The notes under the pieces: generated by a model
Databases searched by the model: none
What the model was told of the DNA's origin: nothing
Seen by the model: only the letters and a program-made list of their open reading frames with translations
In this document: one piece after another, positions 1-7,328 of the stretch
Numbering within the stretch: the first letter of the stretch is position 1
Layout: each line of letters begins with the position of its first letter
Virus record (IMG/VR): IMGVR_UViG_3300025616_000002
Coordinates: 1 to 43,436 of that record
Strand: one strand, 5' to 3'
DNA: 43,436 bases
Source: a virus
Made by a program: the position numbers and the translations under genes

Positions 1-127
1 GTTAAATAACAATACACCAAGAGCAACACCAACTCCTATGTATTGATTAAAGTATAAGTTAGCACTTACTACAGGGCCGCCAGTACCAGGAGCCTCAGTT
101 AAATATAATGGTCTAGCTCTTATTGTA
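1..127. repeat. Terminal overlap, left copy (circular closure)
   Basis: These 127 bases are identical to 43310-43436. They lie inside a minus-strand gene that reads through the joined ends in frame, so they mark one physical locus read twice. The length equals a commonly used assembly k-mer, which points to an assembly overlap of a circular or circularly permuted molecule rather than a biological direct terminal repeat. Confidence 0.95.
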
Positions 128-837
128 CCATCAGTATCTGTTTGTACGCCACCTGACATATAATAGCTTTTATTAAGATAGTAATTAACTCCCGGCATTA
201 TAATAGGGTTAGTAATAGTAGTTATCAATCCAGCAGAAACTGTTACTTCTCCTACAGCTCCAGCTACTATAGGGTTAATATCACTTACGTAACCTTGTGC
301 TAGGTTAGGTTCTCGTACTAAATGGCCTACAATAGTAGTAGCCGTAGTTGGGTTATACCAGTTATAAACAGTCGCATAGTTATATGTAGTAAAACCTGTT
401 GTACTTGAGTAAGCCGAAAAGTTAGTATCATTAGCAGGTGTAAGTGAAGTAATTACTGATACATAGTCAGCTGAAGCTAAACCTGCTGTTAATATATTTA
501 AGTTAGGTGCAGTATAATTAGCTGTTAGAGGGCTATTAACTAATGTTATTATATCACCAGGATACATTGTAACACTAGCCTTTACTTGTAGCTTATTATA
601 TCCACCAGAAGTTATTCCTGAATAACCTCCTGAACCTGTTCCTGTACCGCCACTTCCAGTAATACCAGAGTAGCCTGCACCACTATTTAATAGTAAACCT
701 GTTTGTGTAAGTATAGCATTAACAGCTAACTGTAATACATTCATACTGTTATATAATACAGATAGTTCCCCATAAAGCTCTTGGTCAGTAGTTCTAGGGC
801 TCATAGGTAACTGCATATTAACTTGGCTAGTAAACAT
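1..837 (-). CDS. Virion protein of unknown role, N-terminal 279 residues (gene continues at 43309)
   Basis: The gene starts at the minus-strand ATG at 837, with AGGAG about 10 bases upstream, and runs off the left edge with no stop. Because the window closes on itself, it continues at 43309 and stops at 43253, giving 297 aa in all. Residues 1-50 look helical. Residues 52-80 form a Gly/Ser/Thr-rich linker with two YSGIT copies. The remainder is rich in Thr, Asn and Tyr and looks beta-stranded, as in many tail or fibre components. It starts 12 bases after the tail hub gene ends and precedes the internal virion proteins, so it belongs to the late structural operon. I recognise no family; tail appendage or head decoration are both possible. 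Confidence 0.8.
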   Translation of the reverse strand, partial: MFTSQVNMQLPMSPRTTDQELYGELSVLYNSMNVLQLAVNAILTQTGLLLNSGAGYSGITGSGGTGTGSGGYSGITSGGYNKLQVKASVTMYPGDIITLVNSPLTANYTAPNLNILTAGLASADYVSVITSLTPANDTNFSAYSSTTGFTTYNYATVYNWYNPTTATTIVGHLVREPNLAQGYVSDINPIVAGAVGEVTVSAGLITTITNPIIMPGVNYYLNKSYYMSGGVQTDTDGTIRARPLYLTEAPGTGGPVVSANLYFNQYIGVGVALGVLLFN

Positions 838-849
838 TACTTAGTACTC

Positions 850-3018
850 CTATCTTGAACCATGAGTTGTGATTGTAAGTATAACATCTACCAAGTCAAA
901 TGCTCCAGATACTACTACGGAGTGATTAACCCCTGTAACTCTACAGCCATAACTTCTAGTAAGTGCTCCGCTAGAAATAAGTACTGGGTTAGTAATCTTA
1001 TCTGTAATTGATTTACCGTCCATAGATGTCTGTATTTGTATAGAAAAGTTAGCTGTATTAGCCGCATCTACGTTATCTACTGATACACCTTGAAGTGTAA
1101 ATACCTTAGTACGTGTTACTTGAAACTTACCTAGTATAAGCACTGCAGAGTGGTTAGTATCTCCATAAGAAAATACCATATTAACTATAGAACCGTCTAG
1201 CTGTAAAAAACTCATAAGTTTATGAGTAGATGCTGTAGAGGGATAGTAATAGTCAGTGCTAGCTACAGCTTCTGGAGCTCCTGTATAACCAAGTACAGCT
1301 ACATGAGGTATTCTAACTTTACCCCATCGTTTAAGAGCTATATCGTATATGAAACAATGAGTAAGAGTAGTAACTCCGTAGCTAATACAGACAAATCTAG
1401 AATTTGCATAAGTTATTTTAGTAAGAATATCAGATGTAAGGTAACTAAGAGTAAGTGTATTAGTTACATAAGAAAAGTCTTCTAACAGTCTGCTACTTAG
1501 ATAGTCAGCTATGTCGGAATATACTTGAGCAGTTCCTGTTGCAGATACTTGCAATATACCGGCCGAAGTCCATGCATAGTTAGTTCCATCCTCTCCTGAT
1601 ACTGATACATCAGATACCTTAGTAATACCTGCTGAGTTATATGCTGGCTTGAATATCCAAGGATACTGACTATTTCCACTAAAAGCAACAATAACTATAT
1701 TAGTACCTGTATAGATAGCAAAACCTAAGTTGATAGGGTGCATAACAAGTATTAGTGCTCCAAGGCTAGTAGGTATAGCTGAACCTGCACCTGTAACTAA
1801 TGAGGGATTAAAGTCTAGTGGGTTAAGTGCGCTAGACCACAGCACTGATTGACCATTATGCATTATAAGATAGTTATAAGAACCAACTATACCTACTATG
1901 GTATTCATAACTATAGGAGAAACTCCTGAAGTATTTAATGTAAGTGTTGGTACAGTAGCTACGCCTGTAAGTAGGTTAATAGTATAAAGACTATCTAATG
2001 GATTACACAAGTAAGTAACACCTGAAGCATAAGCTTTGGTTACATCATTAGCTTTCCATATAGCAGCACCTCCTGTTAAGGCTGCCCATGCAATGTTAGT
2101 ATTAGTGCTTATATAAGCTTTACCTGCAAGTGTAATTCCAAGGTGTCCATAGTTACCTTTATTGTCTCTTAGTTCTATTATCTGTGCCATATCAAATACA
2201 GGCGTAGTTGCTAGTACCGAATACTGTCCATATACTATGTTAGTAAAAGGTGAGTAAACATTAAAAGTCCATTTAAAACTACTTTGTACTGTTAAGCCAG
2301 CTACTATACTAGAAGAGTCAGAAACAGTAGCTATATACTTAATTATTCCATTAAAACTAAATACTACGGTAGAACCAATATACTCAATCTCAAACATATC
2401 AGTAGTTAGTGGCGATACTCCTACAGTAGTAACATACATAGTAGCTACTGGAGCTGTCTTTCCATATACATAAGCAGATACTATAATACCGAATATTGCA
2501 CCACTGCTAGTAGTTGTTATGGAATCTATTTGTATATAAGCCAGAAGCCTACTATTTACCGTATCATATAAACCAAAGTTATCTCCAACGCTACCACTAG
2601 GACTAGTGATTATTAAGCCTGATTTAACAACACAAGCAGATGTGTAAGTAGGAGCTATCTTAACAGATGGAAGAGCTGCAGTACTATTTAGTATGTTTGA
2701 TGGATAAGTAGTACCTACAGATGGTACAAAGGGAGTACCTGTTGTAAGGCTCACAGCTGTTATTGACCTAGTTCCAATAGTTATATTAGCTGATTTTTTA
2801 ACAGTACGAAAACCTATTGATTTCATACCTTCTGAAGTAGGCATTACGTTATGTATATAGTATACTTCTGGGCTGCCTATATTCTTAGAAGCAGTACCCA
2901 TTACACCAGCTGTATTCTTCTGGTCTTGTCCAGGAACTATAACATCCCTGCCAGCAAACCTAGTGCAAGGTATTACATCTATAGAAAGCAGGTTAGCCTT
3001 TAGTATAAGTTGAGACAT
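850..3018 (-). CDS. Tail hub / nozzle protein (P22 gp10-like beta-propeller)
   Basis: A 722-residue, beta-rich protein. Residues about 270-560 carry a run typical of podovirus hub or DNA-stabilisation proteins: LWSSALNPLDFNPSLVTGAG near 385-410, then FSGNSQYPWIF, and YSDIADYLSSRLLEDFSY. By analogy with P22 gp10 it would bind below the neck adaptor, close the packaged head and form the tail conduit. Residues about 125-260 look like an extra beta-sandwich spliced into the propeller (FEIEYIGSTVVFSFNG at 209-224), resembling lectin or SPRY-type folds. The start follows an AGG ribosome site. It lies downstream of the adaptor and a small coiled-coil protein, in the usual neck/tail order. The hub role is fairly secure; the nature of the insert is a guess. 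Confidence 0.75.
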   Translation of the reverse strand: MSQLILKANLLSIDVIPCTRFAGRDVIVPGQDQKNTAGVMGTASKNIGSPEVYYIHNVMPTSEGMKSIGFRTVKKSANITIGTRSITAVSLTTGTPFVPSVGTTYPSNILNSTAALPSVKIAPTYTSACVVKSGLIITSPSGSVGDNFGLYDTVNSRLLAYIQIDSITTTSSGAIFGIIVSAYVYGKTAPVATMYVTTVGVSPLTTDMFEIEYIGSTVVFSFNGIIKYIATVSDSSSIVAGLTVQSSFKWTFNVYSPFTNIVYGQYSVLATTPVFDMAQIIELRDNKGNYGHLGITLAGKAYISTNTNIAWAALTGGAAIWKANDVTKAYASGVTYLCNPLDSLYTINLLTGVATVPTLTLNTSGVSPIVMNTIVGIVGSYNYLIMHNGQSVLWSSALNPLDFNPSLVTGAGSAIPTSLGALILVMHPINLGFAIYTGTNIVIVAFSGNSQYPWIFKPAYNSAGITKVSDVSVSGEDGTNYAWTSAGILQVSATGTAQVYSDIADYLSSRLLEDFSYVTNTLTLSYLTSDILTKITYANSRFVCISYGVTTLTHCFIYDIALKRWGKVRIPHVAVLGYTGAPEAVASTDYYYPSTASTHKLMSFLQLDGSIVNMVFSYGDTNHSAVLILGKFQVTRTKVFTLQGVSVDNVDAANTANFSIQIQTSMDGKSITDKITNPVLISSGALTRSYGCRVTGVNHSVVVSGAFDLVDVILTITTHGSR

Positions 3019-3027
3019 AGTAATAAC

Positions 3028-3330
3028 CTATCTTTGGTTGTTATTCATAGTTATTAATAGAGAGTGTATATCCATAAGACTCTCATGAGTAGTTCTTTGT
3101 AACTCATCTATACGATTAAATAGTGTATTAAAGTCACCACGTTGTACATAGTTAGTAGGCATTGATACCTCTAACTTATTTATTTCCTTATCTGTAAGTT
3201 CTTGTTTATCTTTTAAGGCTTTAATATCACCCCGTAAATCATTTACAGATGCTTTAATAAAATAGGCTAATATAAGTACTAGGCCATTTAACACATAAGT
3301 TCCAAGGGATGCAGAGTCTAATCCTAGCAT
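3028..3330 (-). CDS. Small membrane-anchored coiled-coil protein
   Basis: A 100-residue protein with one predicted membrane helix (about residues 10-27, VLNGLVLILAYFIKA) followed by a charged heptad-like helix (about 30-55, DLRGDIKALKDKQELTDKEI) and a second amphipathic helix to the C-terminus. This resembles XhlA-like or spanin-like accessory proteins, but it sits among neck and tail genes, 41 bases after the adaptor and 9 bases before the hub, not beside the lysis genes. The ribosome site (GAG) is weak, so translation may depend on the upstream gene. Function unknown; a membrane-contacting virion component or lysis accessory are the main options. Confidence 0.7.
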   Translation of the reverse strand: MLGLDSASLGTYVLNGLVLILAYFIKASVNDLRGDIKALKDKQELTDKEINKLEVSMPTNYVQRGDFNTLFNRIDELQRTTHESLMDIHSLLITMNNNQR

Positions 3331-3371
3331 AGTATTTCTCGCTTAGTATCTAGTATAAGTGTAAAAAAGTA

Positions 3372-3986
3372 TTAAGTAATTTGACTCATTACTAGCAGTC
3401 GGAAGTTATCAGCTGATATTTCTCTGAATCTACTGTACTCCTCATCTTTACCTATTAGTTTAAATATCTGCGCGGCAGCATCATCTGTAACTGCCATGCT
3501 ATATAAGTCTGCTATCCAACTACTGTAGCTAGGTGTAACTCCTGTACTTCCTACATCTGGATTAGAGTAGTAACCTATTTTAACTTGTCCACTTGTTTTA
3601 GATGTTCTCAAGTTAATAGCATTACCAACACGGTAGTAATACTCTGGAAATTCTTGCTGATAACCATTCATGATTATATCAGCTGGTACTTCTTGGTAGT
3701 TATCTATAGGAGTAACTGTAGCTGGTACTAAAGGTTCATCTCTTATGTATAGTAATGCTCTAAATCTAACAAAAGGTGTTAGCGAAGTATCTATACTATA
3801 CCGATTATCTATGGTGCTAGTACTAACTAAACCTGTAATCTTTACTTCTTTAAGGTCTTTAGGAAACTGCTCTAACTGATGTAGTCGCAGAGTTGCTTTC
3901 TTAATGCAGTATATAGTCTCACTAACTAAGTCTGGCCTGTTAGTAATACTATATACATCTGTTATTAAATCAGCTAGAGCCGTCAT
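3372..3986 (-). CDS. Head-tail (neck) adaptor protein
   Basis: A 204-residue protein. Its N-terminus (MTALADLITDVYSITNRP, then KKATLRLHQLEQFPKDLKEV) matches the pattern I know from podovirus adaptor proteins that sit between the portal ring and the tail hub: helical N-terminus, a central beta region (residues 50-135) and a helical C-terminus ending near FRLLVMSQIT. Role by analogy with P22 gp4 / T7 gp11: joining the portal to the tail after packaging. It lies two genes after the capsid gene and upstream of the hub, the expected place. An AAGG ribosome site precedes the ATG. Assigned from pattern and position, not from a catalytic motif. Confidence 0.7.
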   Translation of the reverse strand: MTALADLITDVYSITNRPDLVSETIYCIKKATLRLHQLEQFPKDLKEVKITGLVSTSTIDNRYSIDTSLTPFVRFRALLYIRDEPLVPATVTPIDNYQEVPADIIMNGYQQEFPEYYYRVGNAINLRTSKTSGQVKIGYYSNPDVGSTGVTPSYSSWIADLYSMAVTDDAAAQIFKLIGKDEEYSRFREISADNFRLLVMSQIT

Positions 3987-3998
3987 ATTTATACCTTG

Positions 3999-4586
3999 TT
4001 ACTTAGCAGTAGAGTTACTTACTGAGTTAATTGCTTTACTGGCAGATGCAATAGCAGCATCGTCAGCAGCTTTAGCAACAGCAGTAGCTTTTAATGAAGC
4101 TAATTTACTTACTGAATCAGCAGCAGCAGTTGCAGTTGCAGCAACAGCATTAGCAGTAAGAGCTGCTTCAGAAGCCATAATCAACTTAGCTGTTGTATCA
4201 GCAGCAGCAGCCATAGCTAGTACGTTGTTAGCAGCTGCAGCAGCATCGTTAGCAGCTTGAATTGCGTTTAATTTACGTAACTCATCATTAGCAATAATAG
4301 CATCATTAATAGCTTTTTGTTTAGCTACAACTCTAGCAACTTCTGCATCAACTGCATCAGTAGCAACTTTGTTAGCAATAGAAATTTGCTCTTCAACTGA
4401 TAGTGTAAGTATGGCTTCACGTTCAGCAGATACAAGTATCTCACCATCACAGAGAGCATCTAATTCTACTTGCTCTCTTTCCTTAGAAGTAGTTATATAA
4501 CCTGAACTGTCTGGAGCATAACGATTGCCGGAGGCTGCACTAATAGCGCCCATACCATTAAACCTATACGATTTTTCAATAGACAT
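3999..4586 (-). CDS. Alanine-rich helical protein of the virion gene cluster
   Basis: A 195-residue protein in two parts. Residues 1-60 are mixed, with an acidic patch. Residues 65-195 are strongly enriched in Ala with Thr, Ser, Lys and Asp and almost no aromatic residues, expected to form a long continuous helix or coiled coil. It follows the capsid gene and the terminator at 4624-4659 and precedes the adaptor. Start chosen at ATG 4586 with AAGGTAA upstream. Candidates are a head fibre, decoration or assembly chaperone; I recognise no family. The opposite strand also holds a long Ala-rich open frame (3904-4260), a by-product of the repetitive GCA/GCT codons. Confidence 0.75.
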   Translation of the reverse strand: MSIEKSYRFNGMGAISAASGNRYAPDSSGYITTSKEREQVELDALCDGEILVSAEREAILTLSVEEQISIANKVATDAVDAEVARVVAKQKAINDAIIANDELRKLNAIQAANDAAAAANNVLAMAAAADTTAKLIMASEAALTANAVAATATAAADSVSKLASLKATAVAKAADDAAIASASKAINSVSNSTAK

Positions 4587-4623
4587 TTTATTACCTTATT
4601 TATAGTAGTTAATCACGTTGGTA

Positions 4624-4659
4624 TAAAAAGAGTGCCAGTATTGAGTACTACCTGACACT
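4624..4659 (-). terminator. Rho-independent terminator after the capsid gene
   Basis: On the minus strand AGTGTCAG (4659-4652) pairs with CTGGCACT (4638-4631) over eight base pairs with one G-U, separated by a 13-base loop, and is followed by CTTTTTAT. It sits just after the major capsid stop codon and before the ribosome site of the next gene. Partial termination here would give extra capsid transcript relative to downstream neck and tail genes. Confidence 0.65.
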
Positions 4660-4695
4660 TAAAGTTATATCACCGAGGAGATTGGTAGTAGCTTA

Positions 4696-6066
4696 TTAGC
4701 TCATATTCCATAACATAGCACAAGCTGGAGGATTCTTACATAACAAAGTTACTTCAGTAGTAAGAGTTCCACCAACAGCATCAATACCGGAATCAACTGG
4801 GTCAAGGTCACGCATATTAACGTTAAACTCACGGTTCTGAGTTTTACGGTCACCAAGGTAAGCTAACTTAATAGCAGCAGGGTCAACTACTAATGCAGCT
4901 TTAGCCCACATAGGGTTAGAGTTAAACAGTGGATGTTCAATAATCTTAAAGTTACCACGAGCAGTATGGAACTCGGAGAATTGTAAGCCCCAAGCTGTTT
5001 CTTGTGTTTGCAACCAAATAGTACCAGAAGCTTTACCAATGTTATTAAGTATGCGCTTAGAAGCACCACCTACAAACATAAGACGCTCATTGGCATGTTT
5101 AGGGTCTGAAGCTTGGTTAAACACTGGGTCTAAAGCAGTTTCAAGAGTAGCAAATGCAGTACTTATGTTAGCGCCTGATAAAGAACCAGTAGTAATAGTA
5201 GTTACGTTAGCTGCTGCATAAGAGGAAGGGTAGTTACTTAACTGACCTATGATACTAATAAGTCCATCCATCATACGTCTTGGTTGAGTACCATTCACTC
5301 CACCGTTTGAGTAACCTAAAGCTTTTTGTCCAAAGATAATAGCTTTCTCAATATCAGTAGCATGGAAAGCCATACAATCTTGACGACTCTCAGCAACAGT
5401 ACTATCACCAGCTGCAACTTGTGTAGCTCTAACTGAATCAGAGATAGTCCAAGTATTACGGAAGATTTGAGTATAGTTACTTAATCTTACAGGCATAATA
5501 CCAAGAGCTGCAGGTCTGTTACTTGCTTCAGCGTAAGCAGAACCAATTTGGTATAAAGTCATACCAGAAGCCAAAGCTACTGTTAATGTACCTGAACCTT
5601 GGTTACTAGCATTACGTGAAACAGTGATACCAGTACCAGAGTTAACGGTTTCAATAATAACTACTTCACCTGTAGGTACGCCAGTAGTATTCATAACTTG
5701 CATTACCATACCAGGAACTAAGTTATTAGTACCATTTGCTGCGCAAGCAAGAGTATCTTGAGTGCTCATAGGAACAGCAGTAGTTGCAGAGCCTGGAGCA
5801 GCGTTTAAAGTAAAACTAGGAAAAATCATAGTCTTAGCGAAGTAACCATGCTCATACTGTAGAGCTATTTCATCGCCTAACATAGAAGTTAAGCCGAAAA
5901 GCGTAGCAGTACCATTAGGCATAAGGCGCATAATAGTAGCACTAAAACTCTTACGAGCTAAGTCTGTTTGTAACCCCATGATGCTAGCTTGTGTGCCACC
6001 AGCATATGAAAGTAATGTACCAGCTATACCGCCAGCTGAGTAAGCGTTAGTAATAGGTAATGCCAT
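4696..6066 (-). CDS. Major capsid protein (HK97 fold, DUF5309/SU10-like)
   Basis: A 456-residue protein directly downstream of the scaffold gene. Residues 31-80 (DLARKSFSATIMRLMPNGTA, then LTSMLGDEIALQYEHGYFAK) and 200-270 (IFRNTWTISDS, FHATDIEKAIIFGQKA, RRMMDGLISI) follow the pattern of DUF5309-type capsid proteins, the spine helix preceding a conserved gly-rich turn. Residues about 83-180 form a beta-rich, Thr/Gly-rich segment (PGMVMQVMNTTGVPTGEVVI), probably an inserted or elongated surface subdomain. The C-terminal half carries KRILNNIGKAS and TEVTLLCKNPPACAMLWNM. It would form the icosahedral shell. The leader has AAGGATACTACTC before the ATG, a stem-loop upstream (6107-6142) and a terminator downstream, fitting high expression. 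Capsid role is firm; the exact family is less so. Confidence 0.88.
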   Translation of the reverse strand: MALPITNAYSAGGIAGTLLSYAGGTQASIMGLQTDLARKSFSATIMRLMPNGTATLFGLTSMLGDEIALQYEHGYFAKTMIFPSFTLNAAPGSATTAVPMSTQDTLACAANGTNNLVPGMVMQVMNTTGVPTGEVVIIETVNSGTGITVSRNASNQGSGTLTVALASGMTLYQIGSAYAEASNRPAALGIMPVRLSNYTQIFRNTWTISDSVRATQVAAGDSTVAESRQDCMAFHATDIEKAIIFGQKALGYSNGGVNGTQPRRMMDGLISIIGQLSNYPSSYAAANVTTITTGSLSGANISTAFATLETALDPVFNQASDPKHANERLMFVGGASKRILNNIGKASGTIWLQTQETAWGLQFSEFHTARGNFKIIEHPLFNSNPMWAKAALVVDPAAIKLAYLGDRKTQNREFNVNMRDLDPVDSGIDAVGGTLTTEVTLLCKNPPACAMLWNMS

Positions 6067-6106
6067 GAGTAGTATCCTTGTAACTTAATTAGAATCAAAT
6101 GATGTT

Positions 6107-6142
6107 GATAAGATAATTACCTTATAAGATAACTACCTTATC
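6107..6142 (-). other. 15-bp stem-loop in the scaffold-capsid gap
   Basis: Arms 6107-6121 and 6128-6142 pair along all 15 positions on the minus-strand RNA (three G-U pairs) around a TTATAA loop. No U-run follows, so it is not a standard terminator. It sits about 40 bases upstream of the capsid start, where an RNase III-type processing site or 5' stabilising hairpin would act. Confidence 0.55.
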
Positions 6143-6162
6143 TAAAGAGTTGTGCTATATTA

Positions 6163-6870
6163 CTACTGACCTAGTAAGGTCATCCAATCTACTTCGCCTT
6201 GAGCGTTAGCAGCTTGTTGTGTAGGTACAGCTGGTGATACTGCTGAAGCAAATTGAGTAAGGTAATCATTTACCATACCTTTCATTTCAGTAGTTGTAGC
6301 GTTGGGAAACTTCTTTGTTAGTTGTTGCTCTAATGCTCCAATGATAGGCGCAGCAGCAGGTAAATTGTAAGCAGGGTTTTCTGTACGTAAAGCATCATTA
6401 ACATTGTGACGTTTCATTAGTTCTGGTAACTTAGCAGCAAAGTTAGCTTCTGCTTGAGTCATTGCGTTACTAACTAACTTATCAGTAGCGTGTGCTGATT
6501 GAGCGTAAGTAGCTTGTGCTACATGATTCATAGCTTCTGCGAAAGCTTTGGTAGCACCCTCACCTCCTTGTGCAATAGCAGACATAGTATCAGGAGGTAT
6601 AATACTGGCAAAGTTAAGTTGTTTAGCAGCTTCCATGAATCTAGCTGGGTCTTGTGCTTGTTGCTGTAACTTAAGTTGTTCTACGCTTGGACTAGCATCA
6701 GGTTGCCATAAGTCCTTGTAAGTATCCATTGGCGATGCTGGAGCTGCTGTAGGGTTAGCTGGGTCAATCATAGTTGGAGTATTAGCTGCATTTGGAACTG
6801 TTGGATTAACATCAGCAGAAGTTGGAGCAGTAGGTTGTGTAGCTGATTTGAACATATTAAATAAAGACAT
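6163..6870 (-). CDS. Scaffolding protein
   Basis: A 235-residue protein with a Pro/Ala/Thr-rich, low-complexity N-terminus (residues 10-50), a helical Gln/Ala-rich middle (60-150) and an extended tail ending EVDWMTLLGQ. The composition, the MDTYKDLWQP motif near 48-57, and the position between portal and capsid genes are typical of podovirus scaffolds, which guide procapsid assembly and then leave. The start has TAGGAAACTAATA upstream. A GGGCA/TGCCC mini-hairpin (6894-6906) lies in its leader. No protease motif was seen, so it is probably released intact. Sequence of scaffolds diverges quickly, so the call rests mainly on context and composition. Confidence 0.75.
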   Translation of the reverse strand: MSLFNMFKSATQPTAPTSADVNPTVPNAANTPTMIDPANPTAAPASPMDTYKDLWQPDASPSVEQLKLQQQAQDPARFMEAAKQLNFASIIPPDTMSAIAQGGEGATKAFAEAMNHVAQATYAQSAHATDKLVSNAMTQAEANFAAKLPELMKRHNVNDALRTENPAYNLPAAAPIIGALEQQLTKKFPNATTTEMKGMVNDYLTQFASAVSPAVPTQQAANAQGEVDWMTLLGQ

Positions 6871-6963
6871 TATTAGTTTCCTAGTTAGGTTCTGGGCAAA
6901 ATGCCCGTAAGTATCGTTTGTATCTGGTTAGCTTAGTATCCTATGTATCATTATTATTTGTAA

Positions 6964-7293
6964 CTAGTAGTTATATAACCCTGCATCTTCTCCCTCATAT
7001 ATACCAGAAGCCTTATCTTGTAACCCTAGCTTACTACAGTTAGATACTTCAATTAGATATATTAGTAATCCTATCTGACCTTGTAGTTCTGCTTCTCTTT
7101 GTAGGTAAGTAAGAGGGTTATTAGCATCGTACTTAAGATTAAGTTTTTCTTCTGCTAAGCCTACAAGTTCATTCTGTAGTACAGCTTCTTGTAACGTACT
7201 TAGTATTTGACCTTCTATAGTATCTTTAGCACTAAGGTCATAAGAAGTAAAGGTACTTACTTTAATTGGTTTATCTAAGTTACTTGGTATCAT
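6964..7293 (-). CDS. Small helical protein between portal and scaffold, unknown function
   Basis: A 109-residue acidic protein without a recognisable family. Residues 22-55 (STLQEAVLQNELVGLAEEKL) and 63-90 look like two amphipathic helices, consistent with a small oligomerising protein. The start has GGAGATACAACA upstream. It lies 35 bases after the portal gene and about 90 bases before the scaffold gene, so it is probably a head-assembly accessory, but nothing in the sequence proves this. Confidence 0.72.
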   Translation of the reverse strand: MIPSNLDKPIKVSTFTSYDLSAKDTIEGQILSTLQEAVLQNELVGLAEEKLNLKYDANNPLTYLQREAELQGQIGLLIYLIEVSNCSKLGLQDKASGIYEGEDAGLYNY

Positions 7294-7328
7294 TGTTGTA
7301 TCTCCTAAGTGGCCAGGGTATAAGGTAC

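Noticed and set aside
1-127. True direct terminal repeat of a linear genome
   Set aside because: The repeat lies in the middle of a structural gene, not at a packaging-related site, and its length matches an assembly k-mer.
1222-1485. 87-residue plus-strand frame inside the tail hub gene
   Set aside because: Antisense to a recognisable hub protein, low complexity in Ser and Tyr, no context.
3904-4260. 118-residue Ala-rich open frame on the plus strand
   Set aside because: It is antisense to the Ala-rich virion gene and arises from the repeated GCA/GCT codons; no ribosome site or neighbour on that strand supports it.
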